10,000 nt of DNA, from positions 483,835 through 493,834 of the forward strand of contig KV908404.1 in assembly GCA_002005505.1 (NCBI GenBank), written 5' to 3'. Positions 9,201 through 10,000 of this stretch are shown in pieces (position 1 is the stretch's first letter; each line of letters begins with the position of its first letter). Both the position numbers and the translations under genes were made by a program. The notes under the pieces were generated by a model. The model saw only the letters and a program-made list of their open reading frames with translations, was not told where the DNA came from and ran no database searches. Source of the stretch: Botryococcus braunii. Lineage: Eukaryota > Chlorophyta > Trebouxiophyceae.

Positions 9201-9464
9201 AAGCGGAGGCATGGAGAGGTGCGGATGCAGAAGGGAATGGATGAAGCTGTGTGGGTGCAAAAGGGCGTAGATGGAGAGGTGTAGGCGCAAAAGTAACAAA
9301 CGAAGAGGTGCGGGTGCAAAAGGGAATGCAAGGAGAGGAGAGGAGTGGGTGCGTGCGCACTCGCGATAGTAATTCACGAAGAGGGGTTTGCCCTGCCGGT
9401 CTGCATCCGTGGTGATGTGGATGATCCACTCTGCGACATTCTCATCCATCTCCTTCCGGGGAAC
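4028..9464 (-). CDS. ABCG-type ABC transporter, C-terminal part (7 exons, 5' end outside window)
   Basis: The exons are 9464-9361, 8897-8813, 7768-7548, 7047-6927, 6533-6401, 5504-5369 and 4250-4028. They sum to 1023 nt (340 residues and TGA), and every junction keeps frame. By family knowledge, ABCG proteins use ATP hydrolysis to move lipids or other hydrophobic compounds across a membrane; the substrate here cannot be told. The layout is a charged linker after the missing ATP-binding domain (residues about 1-75), TM1 near [15 protein letters not shown]2 near [16 protein letters not shown], an amphipathic stretch with ERPVYLRE and [12 protein letters not shown]3-TM4 ([27 protein letters not shown]), the [12 protein letters not shown] segment, TM5 ([11 protein letters not shown]), IPRPWIW, a short loop, and TM6 ending in FVRHQKR. 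The order matches the ABC2 membrane domain of ABCG half-transporters, although the C-terminal half of a full-size PDR protein is not excluded. Walker A, signature and Walker B motifs are absent because the 5' exons lie past 10000. The exon chain is inferred from splice signals and family resemblance, without transcript data. Confidence 0.86.
4258..4640. repeat. degenerate 49/59-bp minisatellite in the last ABCG intron
   Basis: Copies of a unit starting GACCAGGCACACG(T/C)CTGC, then a C-rich part, CAAGGGTGTG and CAAAAAGG, begin near 4316, 4374, 4433, 4481, 4541 and 4590, with a degenerate partial copy from about 4258. The spacing switches between about 58-60 and 49 bases, so units come in long and short forms. 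The array starts right next to the acceptor of the terminal exon (intron 5368-4251). Confidence 0.85.
4924..5042. repeat. A16 run followed by a purine-rich GGAGGG tract
   Basis: Sixteen A (4924-4939) are followed by about 100 bases of GA/GGAG-rich sequence. The tract lies within the last ABCG intron. On the transcribed sense (minus) strand it is a pyrimidine tract ending in oligo-T. Confidence 0.85.
5287..5301. repeat. C15 homopolymer
   Basis: Fifteen consecutive C lie in the last ABCG intron, about 68 nt downstream of the donor at 5368 in the transcribed direction. Confidence 0.93.
5369..5504 (-). CDS. ABCG exon: SPTMD segment and TM5
   Basis: The 136-nt exon follows acceptor ACCTGTGCAG. 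Its first two bases complete an Ala codon with the G of the preceding exon. The sequence [20 protein letters not shown] matches the conserved ABCG 'A..SP....A' stretch, then TM5 ([15 protein letters not shown]) and DIPRPWI, equivalent to the family 'IP.YW.W' motif. It ends in phase 2 before a GTGCGC donor. A second in-frame acceptor, CATATGCAG, would remove four residues. Confidence 0.87.
5715..6320. repeat. compound (CA)n-(CT)n-(CA)n-(GT)n microsatellite
   Basis: About 600 bases of simple sequence lie inside the ABCG intron 6400-5505. They comprise (CA)n blocks, a (CT)n block at about 5886-5972, more (CA)n with AGACACA interruptions, a second CT-rich part near 6195-6233, then a switch to (GT)n at about 6234-6310. 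Embedded are two identical 21-base copies (5808-5828 and 5856-5876) of AGAGCCACCCAGCCAGACACA and a shortened third copy at 6036-6052. The long open frames over it on both strands are artefacts. Confidence 0.95.
6401..6533 (-). CDS. ABCG exon: TM3 and TM4
   Basis: The 133-nt exon starts in phase 0 after acceptor GGGATGTGCAG and ends in phase 1 before donor GTAGCC. The start [20 protein letters not shown] follows the upstream ...SYLTYK, as in the 'YK(M/I)xEE' transition I know from ABCG proteins. TM3 covers roughly [19 protein letters not shown]4 is [16 protein letters not shown] and runs into the next exon. Confidence 0.86.
6927..7047 (-). CDS. ABCG exon: TM2 end and ERP / DGLY segment
   Basis: The 121-nt exon begins after acceptor GGGGTACAG. 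Its first G completes the Trp codon left by the preceding exon, so TM2 reads [20 protein letters not shown]. It continues [20 protein letters not shown] and LTYK. The pattern 'ERP.(F/Y).RE...GLY....Y' is a hallmark of ABCG proteins at the cytosolic TM2-TM3 connection. The open frame runs on to a stop at 6819, so an intron is required. The family-compatible junction is AAG followed by GCACGG, a GC rather than GT donor; no in-frame phase-0 GT exists downstream in this frame. Confidence 0.85.
7197..7245. repeat. tandem 16-bp duplication plus GTGCCGGC hairpin
   Basis: CGCCGGTCACCAAA occurs at 7197-7210 and 7213-7226 (16-base period). It is followed by GTGCCGGC-AC-GCCGGCAC (7228-7245), an inverted repeat with 8-bp perfect arms and a 2-nt loop. 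The cluster lies in the ABCG intron 7547-7048, about 150 nt upstream of its acceptor in the transcribed direction. Confidence 0.8.
7374..7510. repeat. polypurine (GAAGAGGA-type) tract
   Basis: About 135 bases, nearly all purine on the plus strand, are built of degenerate GAAGAGGA/GGACAAG units, inside the ABCG intron 7547-7048. On the sense strand of the transporter this is a long pyrimidine tract starting about 40 nt after the donor. The protein-like EEEE frames are artefacts of the tract. Confidence 0.9.
7548..7768 (-). CDS. ABCG exon: connecting helix, TM1 and start of TM2
   Basis: The 221-nt exon starts in phase 0 after acceptor GTGGGGCAG and ends in phase 2 before a GTGCGC donor. It encodes [20 protein letters not shown], the [10 protein letters not shown] segment typical of the ABCG connecting helix ahead of TM1, TM1 around [16 protein letters not shown], a short outer loop with [10 protein letters not shown], and the start of TM2 (IVGALFM). 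A second in-frame phase-0 acceptor, GGGCAG before position 7783, would add five residues (CAVGQ). I prefer the shorter form for the smoother join, but the choice is open. Confidence 0.85.
7926..8270. repeat. degenerate GATG/GAATG-type repeat region
   Basis: Imperfect tetra- and pentanucleotide units (ATGGATGG, GAATGAATGG, GGAAGGAAGG) recur over about 340 bases in the ABCG intron 8812-7769. It looks like an old, decayed simple-sequence array. No exon with consistent phases was found in it. Confidence 0.75.
8315..8342. repeat. 13-bp perfect inverted repeat, 2-nt loop
   Basis: ATCTAGATGTTGG (8315-8327), TC, CCAACATCTAGAT (8330-8342): a near-complete 28-base palindrome able to form a hairpin or cruciform. 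It lies mid-intron in the transporter gene (8812-7769). There is no terminator-like T tail and no adjoining open frame. Confidence 0.93.
8718..8729. repeat. G12 homopolymer
   Basis: Twelve consecutive G lie in the ABCG intron 8812-7769, so a C12 tract on the sense strand about 84 nt after the donor. Confidence 0.9.
8813..8897 (-). CDS. ABCG exon: cytosolic linker helix
   Basis: The 85-nt exon lies between acceptor ATGCTGCAG and donor GTGTGT. A branch-point-like TGCTAAAT lies about 30 nt upstream of the acceptor. Its first base completes the GA left by the preceding exon, giving Glu, so the join reads [18 protein letters not shown]. It continues [14 protein letters not shown] and ends at a codon boundary. 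The polar, helix-forming composition fits the region between the ATP-binding domain and TM1. There is no strong family motif, so the case rests on frame, phases on both sides, and splice sites. Confidence 0.68.
8955..9345. repeat. ~30-bp minisatellite (about 13 units) in an ABCG intron
   Basis: The unit is close to GGAGAGGTGCGGGTGCAAAA followed by a variable GGGATGGAT or GAAACGAAT. About 13 copies of 27-31 bases run from near 8955 to 9345. The middle copies (about 9062-9240) are the most alike, and two sub-types (AAAAGAAACGAAT and AAAAAGGGATGGAT) alternate there. It fills most of intron 9360-8898. Because most units are close to a multiple of three, both strands show long periodic open frames that are not genes. 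Confidence 0.92.
9361..9464 (-). CDS. ABCG exon (first in window): linker after the ATP-binding domain
   Basis: The 104-nt exon follows a pyrimidine-containing TTTTGCTTAG acceptor and ends before a GTGCGC donor. It starts at a codon boundary and ends in phase 2, encoding 34 residues plus GA of a split codon. The text [20 protein letters not shown], followed by [14 protein letters not shown], resembles the ABCG stretch with the pattern 'P...NPAEW..DLTT.AD..G...F...Y' that joins the ATP-binding domain to the membrane domain. The typical Asn-Pro-Ala is here Asn-Val-Ala. The preceding exon was not found between 9465 and 10000. Confidence 0.8.
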
Positions 9465-9847
9465 CTAAGCAAAACACATATTATAATGAAATACTGAAAA
9501 CAGCAGCTTGAGGTGGTCTCATCACATGAAAACTGGCCTCCACAGGGCCTCAAAAGGAGGGAAAAAGACATTTTCCCAAATCGCCTTGATCAGCCGACCA
9601 TTTTAAAGCCTGCCACATGTAATAGGGACTTGGAATGGCATCGTGAGCGGGGACATGCGGGCGTTATTGCTCATGCGCGACAAGATGGGGCACGTGCATA
9701 TACCCTAAGGCACTCGCATATGCAGGCGCCACACCGTTCGCACATGAGGTACGTGCACGCACGAAAGCGCCCGTACAGGCTCCAACAAACCCACGAACGC
9801 CCACACCCACACACCCCGCCGAGACACAGACATTCGATCAGGCACAC

Positions 9848-9987
<140 letters not shown>

Positions 9988-10000
9988 GGTTGCTGCAGTT

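Noticed and set aside
9030..9345. Possible CRISPR-like array
   Set aside because: The units are directly tandem with no unique spacers of constant length, and the setting is a eukaryotic intron.
8583..9449. 288-codon minus-strand open frame
   Set aside because: Only the stretch down to 9361 is an exon; beyond that it translates the minisatellite (HPHLS/APAPLHS periodic pattern).

Overview
The window looks like nuclear DNA from a eukaryote whose genes carry many introns. There is no bacterial operon layout, and the longest open frames are simple-repeat artefacts. The one gene I can reconstruct is cut into seven short exons by introns of about 0.4-1.1 kb, with mid-to-high GC at third codon positions and donors often reading GTGCGC. 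Microsatellites, minisatellites and long homopolymers are very abundant. The protein resembles ABCG transporters as I remember them from photosynthetic stramenopiles (diatoms, brown algae) and related protists. I offer that group only as a weak suggestion and cannot name a species.

Right half (4028-9464, minus strand): the C-terminal part of an ABCG-type ABC transporter, covering the NBD-to-membrane linker and a complete six-helix ABC2 membrane domain. Read 5' to 3' on the minus strand, the exons are 9464-9361, 8897-8813, 7768-7548, 7047-6927, 6533-6401, 5504-5369 and 4250-4028. All six junctions keep the reading frame (phases 2, 0, 2, 0, 1, 2). The sum is 1023 nt, or 340 residues plus a TGA stop. 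The ATP-binding domain must lie in exons beyond position 10000. One intron appears to be of the GC-AG type.

The introns hold most of the remarkable repeats: a ~30-bp minisatellite (8955-9345), a degenerate GATG-type tract (about 7926-8270), a 13-bp-arm hairpin (8315-8342), a polypurine tract (7374-7510), a long compound CA/CT/GT microsatellite (5715-6320) and a 49/59-bp minisatellite (about 4258-4640).

Left half (1-4027): no gene can be established. Two minus-strand stretches (about 3568-3416 and 1410-1264) have exon-like composition and plausible splice sites and may belong to a second gene in the same orientation. I cannot identify it. The rest is non-coding and repeat-rich: a ~320-bp purine/GA tract, a 34-nt Z-DNA-type alternating tract, a GGA run, a G19 homopolymer and a C13-(CA)21 tract. 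I saw no RNA gene, CRISPR array, transposon ORF or viral gene.
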